Made by a program: the position numbers and the translations under genes
The notes under the pieces: model-generated
Seen by the model: the letters and a program-made list of their open reading frames with translations, nothing else
Databases searched by the model: none
What the model was told of the DNA's origin: nothing
DNA from: Limnohabitans kasalickyi
Lineage (GTDB): Bacteria > Pseudomonadota > Gammaproteobacteria > Burkholderiales > Burkholderiaceae_C
Direction of reading: 5' to 3'
DNA: 64,000 nucleotides
Assembly (NCBI GenBank): GCA_965234325.1
Contig: OZ248407.1
Location: 124,001-188,000 of the forward strand
Part shown: in pieces, positions 8,559-16,931 of the stretch
How the letters are laid out: every line of letters begins with the position of its first letter
How positions within the stretch are numbered: position 1 is the first letter of the stretch

Positions 8559-9272
8559 ATGGCAACTGAAACCAGTGTTTTTCAACGCCGCCGTGCGCCT
8601 ACAGCCGCGGAGACCCATCAAATCCCGTGGCTTGTATTGCTCACGCCAGAAGAGCGTGCACGCATCACGCCTCAATTGGTGGTCAGTGACCCCATGCCTG
8701 GCGACTACGTGTGTCGCATGGGCCGATCAGCGACGTATTGGTTTGGCGTGATCGAAGGCTTATTGAAGATGAGCACCGACAGCGCAAGCGGGCGCACCAT
8801 CACCTACACCGGTGTGCCACCCGGAGGCTGGTTTGGTGAAGGCACAGCCATCAAGCGCGAGCCCTACCGCTACAACATCATGGCCTTGCGCCGGAGCGTG
8901 GTGGCGGGGCTGCCGATCGACACCTTCCATTGGTTGCTCGACAACTCGATTGGTTTCAACCGCTTTGTGATGAACCAACTCAACGAACGTTTGGCGCAGT
9001 TCATTGAAGCGCGCGAGATCGATCGCTCCAACAGCCCCGATGTGCGCGTGGCGCGCAACTTGGCCGCTTTGTTCAACCCAACCCTGTTTCCAGGCGTGGG
9101 GGAGATGCTGCGCATCACCCAGCAAGAACTGGCGTATTTGGTAGGACTGTCACGTCAACGCGTGAATGTGGCACTCAACACGCTGCAAGAGCAAGGTGCG
9201 ATTCGCATTGAGTACGGCGGCATGCGTGTGCTTGACTTGACCGCCCTTCGCGCCTACGGCTCGGCCAGTTGA
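8559..9272 (+). CDS. Crp/Fnr family transcriptional regulator
   Basis: A 237-residue protein with an N-terminal cyclic-nucleotide-binding-type beta-roll (about residues 30-140, with GGWFGEGTAIKREPY in the phosphate-cassette position) and a C-terminal winged helix carrying ITQQELAYLVGLSRQRVNVALNTLQEQG. The cassette lacks the usual R-A/S-A residues for cAMP, and there is no N-terminal cysteine cluster, so it is neither a canonical CRP nor an oxygen-sensing FNR. Divergent from the ligase/liv operon, it is the likely local regulator, perhaps sensing the acid or its CoA ester (inference). Confidence 0.85.
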   Translation: MATETSVFQRRRAPTAAETHQIPWLVLLTPEERARITPQLVVSDPMPGDYVCRMGRSATYWFGVIEGLLKMSTDSASGRTITYTGVPPGGWFGEGTAIKREPYRYNIMALRRSVVAGLPIDTFHWLLDNSIGFNRFVMNQLNERLAQFIEAREIDRSNSPDVRVARNLAALFNPTLFPGVGEMLRITQQELAYLVGLSRQRVNVALNTLQEQGAIRIEYGGMRVLDLTALRAYGSAS

Positions 9273-9323
9273 GCCGCGCCGGTTGCGTCACTCGTTAAAC
9301 TCACGGCCTTACTTGCATCGCTT

Positions 9324-10181
9324 ATGTCAGACACATCTCAAGACCTCACCCGCCTCAACAAACGCATGGCCGAACTCGGCCTGTGCTCCCGCCGCGAGGC
9401 CGATGCCTGGATAGAGCAAGGCTGGGTATTGGTGAATGGCCGCCCTGCTGAAATGGGTGTGAAAGTTGGCCCGAACGACCGTGTTGAGGTTGACCCACGC
9501 GCCACTGGCCACCAAGACACCCAAGTCACTATTCTTTTGCACAAGCCCATGGGCTATGTGAGCGGCCAAGCCGAAGACGGACATGAGCCCGCGATCATGT
9601 TGATCAACCCGCGCACGCATTGGGCGGGCGACTCGTCCAAACGACGCTTCACGCCCCCACAGTTGCGCAGCCTCGCGCCTTCGGGGCGACTCGACATCGA
9701 CTCCACTGGCTTGTTGGTGTTGACGCAAGACGGCCGTGTTGCACGCCAATTGATTGGCGAAGACTCGGAGATGGAAAAAGAGTATTTGGTGCGTGTGACC
9801 TACACCGGCCACGAAAACACCGCAGCAGCCAACGCCGCATCGGCCACGTATGGCGGCAGAGCCAACCAACTCAGCGCCATTGGTGACCACGACCGCGTGA
9901 CCAACAATGTGCAGGCTGTGTTTCCGAAGGCCCAACTCGAGCGCTTGCGCCACGGCTTGAGCTTGGACGGCAAACCCCTCAAACGGGCACAGGTGGAATG
10001 GCAAAACCCAGAGCAACTTCGCTTTGTGCTGACCGAAGGCAAAAAGCGCCAAATTCGCCGCATGTGCGAACAAGTCGGACTTCAAGTTGTGGGCCTCAAG
10101 CGCATCCGTATTGGGCACGTCCAGCTGGGGCAGCTGCCTGCGGGGCAGTGGCGCTTCCTTGGGGCGCACGAGCGCTTTTAA
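9324..10181 (+). CDS. 23S rRNA pseudouridine synthase, RsuA/RluB/RluF family
   Basis: The protein has 285 residues. An N-terminal S4 RNA-binding domain (about 8-60, LNKRMAELGLCSRREADAWI) precedes the catalytic domain. The active-site motif GRLDIDSTGLLVLTQDG holds the catalytic aspartate at D124, and the C-terminal EGKKRQIRRMCEQVG motif is typical of the family. It isomerises a uridine in rRNA. The pattern is closest to RluF-type enzymes, but the exact target cannot be assigned. A terminator-like hairpin follows at 10227. Confidence 0.87.
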   Translation: MSDTSQDLTRLNKRMAELGLCSRREADAWIEQGWVLVNGRPAEMGVKVGPNDRVEVDPRATGHQDTQVTILLHKPMGYVSGQAEDGHEPAIMLINPRTHWAGDSSKRRFTPPQLRSLAPSGRLDIDSTGLLVLTQDGRVARQLIGEDSEMEKEYLVRVTYTGHENTAAANAASATYGGRANQLSAIGDHDRVTNNVQAVFPKAQLERLRHGLSLDGKPLKRAQVEWQNPEQLRFVLTEGKKRQIRRMCEQVGLQVVGLKRIRIGHVQLGQLPAGQWRFLGAHERF

Positions 10182-10210
10182 GTTGCGCGTGTTGCTTGCG
10201 ATTTAGCCCT

Positions 10211-10237
10211 CTTGAAATTGAGGCCGACGCCCCACAT
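10211..10237 (+). promoter_or_regulatory. Sigma-32 (heat-shock) promoter of htpG
   Basis: CTTGAAA at 10211-10217 and CCCCACAT at 10230-10237 are 12 bases apart, a near-perfect match to the sigma-32 consensus CTTGAAA-N11-16-CCCCATNT. It lies 38 bases upstream of the htpG start codon, the expected place for a heat-shock chaperone gene. Confidence 0.8.
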
Positions 10238-10255
10238 CTTGGGGCGTTGTTTTTT
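10227..10255 (+). terminator. Rho-independent terminator of the pseudouridine synthase gene, overlapping the htpG promoter
   Basis: ACGCCCCA and TGGGGCGT pair across a five-base loop and are followed by TGTTTTTT. The -10 element of the heat-shock promoter is inside the 5' arm and loop. Transcripts starting at that promoter would lack the 5' arm and escape termination, while read-through from upstream would stop. Confidence 0.8.
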
Positions 10256-10275
10256 GTAATTCTGTTTTAAAGACC

Positions 10276-12261
10276 ATGACCAAACAAACCCACTCCTTCC
10301 AAGCCGAAGTGTCGCAACTGCTGCACCTCGTGACCCATTCGCTGTATTCGAACAAAGAAATTTTCTTGCGCGAGTTGGTGTCTAACGCGTCGGATGCGTG
10401 CGACAAGCTGCGCTACGAAGGCCTGAACAACGATGCTTTGTTTGAAGGCAACGCAGACCTCGAAGTGCGCGTGAGCTTTGACAAAGACGCCCGGACCCTG
10501 ACCATTGCCGACAACGGCATTGGCATGAGCCAAGAAGAGGCGATTGCCCACCTGGGCACGATTGCCAAGAGCGGCACACGCGAATTCATGGGCAAGCTCA
10601 GTGGCGATCAAAAGACCGATGCCAAAGACCAAGGGGCATTAATTGGCCAGTTTGGTGTGGGCTTTTACTCGGGCTACATCGTGGCGGATCGCATCACGGT
10701 CGAATCACGCCGTGCAGGCCTGAAGGCCAGCGAGGGTGTGCGTTGGAGCAGCACCGGCACGGGCGATTTTGAAGTGGAAACCATCACCCAAGCCGAACGT
10801 GGCACACACATCATCTTGCACCTGCGTGACGATGCTGAGGAGTACCTGAGCGCATGGAAACTCAAGTCAGTTATCAACAAATACTCGGACCACATTTCTT
10901 TGCCTATCCGCATGCGCAAGGAAGAATGGAAAGACGGCGAGCTCATTGAAGGTGACCCCTCCGGTGGTCGTCAGCCAGGCGAAATGGTGCTCACCGACGA
11001 GTGGGAAACCATCAACCAAGCCAACGCGCTGTGGGCTCGCGCCAAGAAGGAAGTGACGGACGAGCAACACGCTGAGTTCTACAAACACATCAGCCACGAC
11101 TTTGAGCCACCTTTGGCTTGGAGCCACAACCGTGTGGAAGGGAGCACCGAATACACGCAGCTGTTGTATATCCCAGGCAAAGCGCCGATGGACTTGTACA
11201 ACCGCGAGAAGAAAGCGGGCTTGAAGTTGTATGTGAAGCGCGTGTTCATCATGGACGACGCCGAGGCCTTGATGCCCTCTTACCTGCGCTTCATCAAAGG
11301 CGTGGTGGACTCGGCCGATTTGCCTCTGAACGTGAGCCGTGAGTTGCTGCAAGAAAGCCGCGACGTGAAAGCCATTCGCGAAGGCAATACGCGCCGCGTG
11401 TTGGCCGTGCTGGAAGACTTGGCCAAGTACGACAAAGCGCCAGTAGCCGGCGATGATTGCGTGACTGATGTGCTTAGCGATGAAGACAAAGCCAAGCAAG
11501 GCAAGTACAGCCAGTTCTACGCCGAGTTTGGCGCGGTGCTCAAAGAAGGCTTGGGTGAAGACTTTGCCAACAAAGATAAACTGGCGAAGTTGTTGCGCTT
11601 TGCCAGCACAAGCACAGACACCGTGAGCGTTTCATTCGCCGACTACAAGGCCCGTATGAAAGAGGGCCAAGAGGCCATTTACTACATCACCGCAGACACA
11701 TTGGCTGCAGCCAAAAACAGCCCACAGCTCGAGGTGTTCCGCAAAAAGGGCATTGAAGTTTTGCTGATGACAGACCGCGTGGACGAGTGGGCCTTGAACT
11801 TTGTGCAAGAGTTTGATGGCACGCCCTTGCAGTCTGTGGCCAAAGGCGCTGTGGATTTGGGCTCGTTGCAAGACGAAGATGAGAAGAAGGCGGCTGAGGA
11901 GTCGGCAGAGACGTTCAAGCCTGTGTTGGCCAAGCTCAAAGAAGCCTTGAAAGACAAAGCTGAAGACGTACGCGTGACCACCCGCTTGGTCGACTCACCC
12001 GCCTGCTTGGTGGTGCAAGATCATGGCATGTCCATGCAGCTGGCCCGCATGCTCAAACAAGCGGGTCAGCAAGCCCCTGACATGAAGCCGGTCTTGGAAG
12101 TGAATGCCGACCACCCCTTGGTGAAAAAGCTGAGCGCCGATGCCAACCCGCATTTCAACGACTTGGCCCACATCTTGTTCGACCAAGCGCTGTTGGCTGA
12201 AGGTGGTTTGCCTGAAGACCCTGCCGCCTATGTGAAACGGGTGAACGCACTCTTGGTGTAA
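10276..12261 (+). CDS. htpG: Molecular chaperone HtpG (bacterial Hsp90)
   Basis: The protein has 661 residues, somewhat longer than the E. coli form. GHKL ATPase motifs are intact: SNASDACDKLRYE, DNGIGM, the GTIAKSGT lid segment and GQFGVGFYSGYIV. It is a cytosolic ATP-dependent homodimeric chaperone acting in protein remodelling with DnaK. The heat-shock-type promoter at 10211-10237 matches its role. The HAD gene follows ten bases downstream and may be co-transcribed. Confidence 0.97.
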   Translation: MTKQTHSFQAEVSQLLHLVTHSLYSNKEIFLRELVSNASDACDKLRYEGLNNDALFEGNADLEVRVSFDKDARTLTIADNGIGMSQEEAIAHLGTIAKSGTREFMGKLSGDQKTDAKDQGALIGQFGVGFYSGYIVADRITVESRRAGLKASEGVRWSSTGTGDFEVETITQAERGTHIILHLRDDAEEYLSAWKLKSVINKYSDHISLPIRMRKEEWKDGELIEGDPSGGRQPGEMVLTDEWETINQANALWARAKKEVTDEQHAEFYKHISHDFEPPLAWSHNRVEGSTEYTQLLYIPGKAPMDLYNREKKAGLKLYVKRVFIMDDAEALMPSYLRFIKGVVDSADLPLNVSRELLQESRDVKAIREGNTRRVLAVLEDLAKYDKAPVAGDDCVTDVLSDEDKAKQGKYSQFYAEFGAVLKEGLGEDFANKDKLAKLLRFASTSTDTVSVSFADYKARMKEGQEAIYYITADTLAAAKNSPQLEVFRKKGIEVLLMTDRVDEWALNFVQEFDGTPLQSVAKGAVDLGSLQDEDEKKAAEESAETFKPVLAKLKEALKDKAEDVRVTTRLVDSPACLVVQDHGMSMQLARMLKQAGQQAPDMKPVLEVNADHPLVKKLSADANPHFNDLAHILFDQALLAEGGLPEDPAAYVKRVNALLV

Positions 12262-12271
12262 AAACGGGCCC

Positions 12272-13018
12272 ATGACATACATGGACACCTCCCACTCCGC
12301 GTCTTTAGACGACTTGAAGGCCAACACACGCGTGTTGGCCTTTGACATTTTCGGCACCGTCGTCGATTGGCATGGCAGCATCATGCGAGAAATGCAGGCG
12401 CTCTATCCAGCGGTAGATGCCAACGCATTTGCGCTCGCTTGGCGTGCCGGCTATCAGCCTGCCATGGCGCGTGTGCGCTCTGGCGAATTGGGCTGGACGC
12501 GCATTGATGAATTGCATCGCTTGATTTTGGATGACTTGTTGCCACAGTTCGGCTTGCGTCATCTGAGCGAAGCTGATCGCGTTCACCTCAACCGCGTCTG
12601 GCATCGTTTAGATGCTTGGCCTGACAGCGTGGCCGGCTTACTTAGGTTGAAAAAGAAATTCACGATTTGCACGCTTTCCAACGGCAACTTAGGTCTGCTC
12701 ACCAACATGGCCAAGCGAGCCGGACTGCCTTGGGACTGTGTGTTGTCTGCTGAGGTGTTTCGCGCCTACAAGCCTGATCCGGCCACCTACCTAGGCGTTG
12801 CGCAAGTGTTTGACTTGCAGCCACACGAGGTGATGCTGTGCGCGGCGCACCATGATGACCTAGCCGCCGCGCGCGCTTGCGGCTTACGCACCGCATACAT
12901 TGAGCGCCCTTTTGAATTTGGTGTGTTGCAACCCAAAAATGTGTCGCCCCAAACGGGCAATGATTTACATGCGAGCGACATGCACGCTCTCGCTGACGCC
13001 TTGGGTTGTGAAGCTTAG
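12272..13018 (+). CDS. Haloacid dehalogenase type II-like HAD hydrolase
   Basis: The protein has 248 residues and belongs to the HAD superfamily. Motif I is FDIFGTVVDW with nucleophile D25; motif II is CTLSNGN; the motif III lysine is in YKPDPATYLG; motif IV is HHDDLAAARACG. The layout matches L-2-haloacid dehalogenases, which hydrolyse 2-haloalkanoates, although many members act on other substrates. It sits ten bases after htpG. Its TAG stop directly abuts the stop of the convergent srkA gene with no intervening base, so the two transcripts must overlap. Confidence 0.82.
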   Translation: MTYMDTSHSASLDDLKANTRVLAFDIFGTVVDWHGSIMREMQALYPAVDANAFALAWRAGYQPAMARVRSGELGWTRIDELHRLILDDLLPQFGLRHLSEADRVHLNRVWHRLDAWPDSVAGLLRLKKKFTICTLSNGNLGLLTNMAKRAGLPWDCVLSAEVFRAYKPDPATYLGVAQVFDLQPHEVMLCAAHHDDLAAARACGLRTAYIERPFEFGVLQPKNVSPQTGNDLHASDMHALADALGCEA

Positions 13019-14023
13019 TTAAACGTAGAGCGGGTCTTCTTGCATGGCTTCACACTGTTCAATCAGCATGTGCACTTGTCCCGCCCAATAGTCGCTGCTG
13101 CCAAACCAGGAGAAGTTTTGCACGAACGCTGGGTCGTCCTTGCGTCGCGCTAACCAAGCGCTGTAATGGATCAAGCGCAAAGTTCTCAATGGCTCAATCA
13201 AAGCCAACTCACTGCGGTTGAGCTCTCGCATTTGCTCGTAGCCGTCCAGCAGCATGGAGAGTTGTTGGGTGCGTTGTGCTCGATCTCCGCTGAGCAACAT
13301 CCACAAATCTTGAATGGCTGGGCCCATACGGGCGTCGTCTAAATCAACAAAGTGCGGTCCGCCATTGGGCAAATCAGCGGGTGTCCACAAAATGTTGCCA
13401 GGATGGCAGTCGCCATGCAGTCTCAGGTTTTTACTTGGGTGGGCATCGAACATGCGTTGCGCGATCGCCAATGCCTCGTTGCAACGCTGTACCCAAGTGC
13501 TCCGCTGATCAAGCGGGATGAACTGTTCCGAGAGCAACCAATCTCGTGATGCGTTGCCAAATGTGGCGACGTTTAAGTCGGGCCGTGTATGGAACTTTTT
13601 CTTAGCGCCAACGTTATGGATGCGTGCGATGAAACGCCCAATCCACTCTAGCACTTCGGCGTCGTCCAGCTCTGGCGTGCGACCCCCACGCCTCGGACTG
13701 ACGCTGAAAGCAAACCCTTTGGCGTGATGCAGTGTCTTGCCATGCAAGACCAAGGGTCCCACCATGGGCACTTCGTCAGCCATCAATTCGGCGGCAAAAG
13801 CATGTTCTTCATCAAGCTGCGCATCGCTCCAACGGTCAGGCCGATAAAACTTGACGACCAAAGGTTCGTCATCATCCAACATGACTTGGTAAACGCGGTT
13901 TTCATACGAACTTAAAGCCATTAAACGGCAATCAACTGCCAGCCCTAAATCAGACAACGCATCGAGCACGACATCAGGCGTGAGCGCGTCATAAGGATGT
14001 GCAGCCACCTTGTCGTTAAACAC
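13019..14023 (-). CDS. srkA: Stress response Ser/Thr kinase SrkA (YihE family)
   Basis: About 334 residues, with the APH-like kinase fold. Family segments match SrkA throughout: SSYENRVYQV, VVKFYRPDRW, EEHAFAAEL, the catalytic LHGDCHPGNILW and the metal-binding FVDLDDARMGPAIQDLWMLL. SrkA counters stress-induced death in E. coli. I prefer the GTG at 14023, which gives MFNDKVAAHPYD, because GAGGTG lies six bases upstream; the longer frame begins with TTG without a site. It overlaps the DUF1840 stop by eight bases, indicating coupling. Confidence 0.88.
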   Translation of the reverse strand: MFNDKVAAHPYDALTPDVVLDALSDLGLAVDCRLMALSSYENRVYQVMLDDDEPLVVKFYRPDRWSDAQLDEEHAFAAELMADEVPMVGPLVLHGKTLHHAKGFAFSVSPRRGGRTPELDDAEVLEWIGRFIARIHNVGAKKKFHTRPDLNVATFGNASRDWLLSEQFIPLDQRSTWVQRCNEALAIAQRMFDAHPSKNLRLHGDCHPGNILWTPADLPNGGPHFVDLDDARMGPAIQDLWMLLSGDRAQRTQQLSMLLDGYEQMRELNRSELALIEPLRTLRLIHYSAWLARRKDDPAFVQNFSWFGSSDYWAGQVHMLIEQCEAMQEDPLYV

Positions 14024-14369
14024 CCCAGACCACCTCAACCTGTGCTGCTTGAGCGCGTTTCAACATGTCAATAAAAGGCGCTGCACGCTGTTTGAGGGAA
14101 ACGCTGTGTGGTGCGTCATCGAACTTTCTAATGTTCTCGTCAGCTTCTTTCAATTGAGGCTTTTGATTCTTAATTTCTGTGTTTTTTGCCACGCCAGCTT
14201 CATCTTCTCGGACTGCATCTTGAAGCCGTTGGATGGCCGTGGACATTTCGTCTGGCAACAAAATACCTTGTGCTGTCGGCTCTTTACCTATCGCCGTGAG
14301 TATTTGTCGGGCATGCTGCGCCAACATGATCAAGTCACTGGTTTCTTTGGATTTAAATTTATAGAGCAT
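14016..14369 (-). CDS. DUF1840 family protein
   Basis: A 117-residue cytosolic protein starting MLYKFKSKETSDLIML, the typical opening of the DUF1840 family of beta- and gammaproteobacteria. The middle is charged and helical (residues about 45-85) and the end reads FIDMLKRAQAAQVEVVWGV. No function is known. It sits between an alpha/beta hydrolase (30 bases upstream) and srkA (overlapping), in what looks like a three-gene operon. Confidence 0.8.
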   Translation of the reverse strand: MLYKFKSKETSDLIMLAQHARQILTAIGKEPTAQGILLPDEMSTAIQRLQDAVREDEAGVAKNTEIKNQKPQLKEADENIRKFDDAPHSVSLKQRAAPFIDMLKRAQAAQVEVVWGV

Positions 14370-14399
14370 CGTTGCATTGTGCGCCGTGACGATGGTGAC

Positions 14400-15221
14400 T
14401 TAAAGGATTTTTTCGATCGCTAAATGAAAGGCTGCTGGTTTTTCAAACTGAACCCAATGCCCCGCCTCCGGAACGATATGAAACGTTGTGAGTGACGACA
14501 ACACCTTTGGCACCCGTTCTAAGGTGTTCTTATAGAGGGCGTCTTGTGCACCCCACACCCCATGTACGGGGCATTGCCACTGCGACTGTACTTCCGACAA
14601 CACATCGGTATGCGCAATTCGCCTACGCCTCATGCGGTCACGGGCGACATTGGCAATTTGCATGTCAATCACCTCATCGGTGACGATTGACGTATCCGAC
14701 AACATCATGGCGTTTAAATTGTGTCGATGAATAGACCGCCGCTCTGCATCGGTCATCTTATCGAGCATGCCTCTCAGCGGCAGCTTCTCCACCATCAGGC
14801 CCAACCCCGGTACGCCGACTAGCACCAAGGTTGCCAATAATTCAGGATGGCTTGCTGCCATGAGGCCTGCAGTCAGCCCACCAAAAGAAAAACCAATCAA
14901 GTCAATCAAGGTTTTGGGAAATGTTTGTTCCAAAATCTGAGCAACAAACGGGGCCAACGTGTCAGCATCCTTGACATGCTCAGGCAGGTCTGAATCTCCA
15001 AAACCTGGCAGGTCTAAGACCCAGACCTCACGTTCACGCGATAGGACCATGACATTGTTGATCCAATGTGTCCAGCTGCCCGAACCCCCATGCAAGAGCA
15101 CACATGGCTTCTTAAGATGCGTCCTAACCGTGGGGCGCCACACATGCCAAACCGCGGTGCCCCACGGCATGTTCATATCAATTCGTTGTGCTTGCTGAAG
15201 TGCGGTTTGAACCAGTGACAT
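14400..15221 (-). CDS. Alpha/beta hydrolase
   Basis: A 273-residue alpha/beta-fold hydrolase. The oxyanion region is LLHGGSGSWTHW, the nucleophile elbow GFSFGG carries S112, and the catalytic His lies in PEAGHWVQFEKP near the C-terminus. It probably acts on an ester, lactone or C-C bond; the substrate is not predictable. I start at the ATG at 15221 (MSLVQTALQQ), because the longer frame begins with TTG inside a terminator U-tract. The gene begins only 15 bases after the terminator hairpin at 15237-15264, so its promoter must lie within or before the tRNA gene, or it relies on read-through. Confidence 0.82.
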   Translation of the reverse strand: MSLVQTALQQAQRIDMNMPWGTAVWHVWRPTVRTHLKKPCVLLHGGSGSWTHWINNVMVLSREREVWVLDLPGFGDSDLPEHVKDADTLAPFVAQILEQTFPKTLIDLIGFSFGGLTAGLMAASHPELLATLVLVGVPGLGLMVEKLPLRGMLDKMTDAERRSIHRHNLNAMMLSDTSIVTDEVIDMQIANVARDRMRRRRIAHTDVLSEVQSQWQCPVHGVWGAQDALYKNTLERVPKVLSSLTTFHIVPEAGHWVQFEKPAAFHLAIEKIL

Positions 15222-15236
15222 ACGCTCAGACAAAGA

Positions 15237-15264
15237 AAAACGCCCACTGTGAAGTGGGCGTTTT
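15237..15264 (-). terminator. Bidirectional hairpin ending the tRNA-fMet/alpha operon
   Basis: CGCCCACT and AGTGGGCG form an eight-bp stem with a four-base loop, flanked by A and T tracts on both sides (TTTTTCTTTG on the transcribed minus strand). It lies five bases beyond the tRNA 3' end. Confidence 0.85.
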
Positions 15265-15268
15265 AAAG

Positions 15269-15345
<77 letters not shown>

Positions 15346-15367
15346 TCAAGAAGATTAGTATAACCTA

Positions 15368-15763
15368 TTAAGCTGCTGTATCAGTAGAAACTTCAGAAGT
15401 ATTTTCTGAACGCTCAACCAACTCAACAAAAGCCATGGGTGCATTGTCGCCAACACGGAAACCCATTTTCAAGATACGTGTGTAGCCGCCTGGACGTGCG
15501 TTGAAGCGTGGGCCCAACACATCAAACAATTTGACAACGCTGTCGCGATCGCGCAGACGGTCAAATGCCAAACGGCGGTTGGCCACTGTTGGCACTTTGG
15601 CCAAAGTGATCATGGGCTCGATCACGCGACGCAGCTCTTTGGCTTTAGGCAATGTGGTTTTGATGGCCTCGTGCTCAATGAGCGAGTTCATCATGTTGCG
15701 CAACATAGCCAAGCGGTGTGAGCTGGTGCGGTTGAGTTTACGAAGTCCGTGTCCGTGACGCAT
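15368..15763 (-). CDS. rplQ: 50S ribosomal protein L17
   Basis: 131 residues beginning MRHGHGLRKLNRTSSHRLAM, diagnostic of bL17. It binds 23S rRNA near the exit-tunnel side. It is the last gene of the alpha operon (rpsM-rpsK-rpsD-rpoA-rplQ). The C-terminal tail is acidic and serine/threonine rich (ENTSEVSTDTAA). The initiator tRNA gene follows closely. Confidence 0.98.
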   Translation of the reverse strand: MRHGHGLRKLNRTSSHRLAMLRNMMNSLIEHEAIKTTLPKAKELRRVIEPMITLAKVPTVANRRLAFDRLRDRDSVVKLFDVLGPRFNARPGGYTRILKMGFRVGDNAPMAFVELVERSENTSEVSTDTAA

Positions 15764-15793
15764 TTTGAAATTCCTTAAGTTATTTTGCCGGCC

Positions 15794-15810
15794 GCCGTAT
15801 CAGGTACGGC
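15794..15810 (-). repeat. Hairpin in the rpoA-rplQ intergenic region
   Basis: GCCGTA and TACGGC flank a five-base loop between rpoA and rplQ. There is no U-tract; it is probably a processing or attenuation element that tunes rplQ against rpoA. Confidence 0.45.
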
Positions 15811-15841
15811 CAGGGGACGTGATGTCAGTGAATGTTTGAAA

Positions 15842-16819
15842 TTAACGGCGCTCTAAGCCTGCAGGTGGCCAGCTCTCGAGCTTCATGCCCAAGGTCAAAC
15901 CACGTGAAGCCAGAACTTCTTTGATTTCATTGAGAGATTTACGACCCAAGTTAGGCGTCTTCAACAGCTCATTTTCGCTACGCTGGATCAAATCACCAAT
16001 GTAGTAAATGTTTTCTGCTTTGAGGCAGTTGGCCGAACGAACGGTGAGTTCGAGTTCGTCAACTGGACGCAACAAGATAGGGTCGAAGTTTTGGGTATTG
16101 CCCGAACCTGAAGAGGCGGATGTACCGGCCACTTCTTCGTCGCTCAATTGTGCGAACACTTTGAGTTGTTCAACCAAAATCTTTGACGATGCGCGCACTG
16201 CATCTTCAGCTGAAATCGCACCGTTTGTTTCGATTTCCATGACCAAGCGGTCTAGATCTGTACGTTGTTCAACGCTGTAGCTCACGCGGCTAACAGGCGA
16301 GAACGATGCGTCCAACACGATACGACCGATCGACTTGCTTGGCTCTTCGCCGTAACGACGCACAGTGCCGGGCACATAGCCACGGCCTGTTTCAACTTTG
16401 AGCTGAATGTCAATCTTGCCGCCTTGCGACAAGTTAGCAATCACGTGCTCAGGGTTGATGATTTCAACATCGTGCGGAGTTTGAATGTCTGCCGCAGTGA
16501 TGGGGCCTTCGCCGTCCTTGCGCAAGCTCAAAGTGACTTCGTCACGGTTGTGCAACTTGAACACAACGCCTTTGAGGTTCAACAAAATGTTGACCACATC
16601 TTCTTGCACGCCATCAATGGATGAGTATTCGTGCACAACGCCAGCAATCGTGACTTCAGTCACGGCGTAGCCAACCATAGACGACAACAAAACACGACGC
16701 AAAGCGTTGCCCAATGTGTGTCCATAGCCACGCTCAAACGGCTCCAAGGTGACCTTGGCGCGGTTGTGACCCAGTTGCTCGACGTGGATGTTTTTAGGTT
16801 TCAGCAAGTTTGTTTGCAT
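15842..16819 (-). CDS. rpoA: RNA polymerase subunit alpha
   Basis: 325 residues, the usual length in betaproteobacteria. The N-terminal dimerisation domain contains ERGYGHTLGNALRRVLLSS; a flexible linker (about 230-250, SSGSGNTQNF) leads to the C-terminal domain, with LELTVRSANCLKAENIYYIGDL and NLGRKSLNEIKEVLASRGL, which contacts UP elements and activators. It lies in the alpha operon between rpsD and rplQ. Confidence 0.98.
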   Translation of the reverse strand: MQTNLLKPKNIHVEQLGHNRAKVTLEPFERGYGHTLGNALRRVLLSSMVGYAVTEVTIAGVVHEYSSIDGVQEDVVNILLNLKGVVFKLHNRDEVTLSLRKDGEGPITAADIQTPHDVEIINPEHVIANLSQGGKIDIQLKVETGRGYVPGTVRRYGEEPSKSIGRIVLDASFSPVSRVSYSVEQRTDLDRLVMEIETNGAISAEDAVRASSKILVEQLKVFAQLSDEEVAGTSASSGSGNTQNFDPILLRPVDELELTVRSANCLKAENIYYIGDLIQRSENELLKTPNLGRKSLNEIKEVLASRGLTLGMKLESWPPAGLERR

Positions 16820-16910
16820 TCAGATTTCCTCTCAATACCCCCGGCTCGTTACACCGGTAAGGCAGGGTGTCTGGACCACGCCGCAGGAGCAGGCAGCGTG
16901 GGGTGCGTTA

Positions 16911-16927
16911 GGTTGAAAACTTCAACC
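16911..16927 (-). repeat. Short hairpin just after rpsD
   Basis: GGTTGAA and TTCAACC pair around three bases, beginning four bases after the rpsD stop codon. With no U-tract beyond it, this is more likely an mRNA 3'-end stabiliser than a full terminator, since rpoA continues on the same strand. Confidence 0.4.
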
Positions 16928-16931
16928 AGAA

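Noticed and set aside
9327..10169. A 280-codon minus-strand open frame opposite the pseudouridine synthase
   Set aside because: It mirrors a gene with intact S4 and catalytic motifs and encodes no recognisable protein.
10867..11499. A 210-codon minus-strand open frame inside htpG
   Set aside because: htpG motifs on the plus strand are complete; the antisense frame has no family resemblance or ribosome-binding site.
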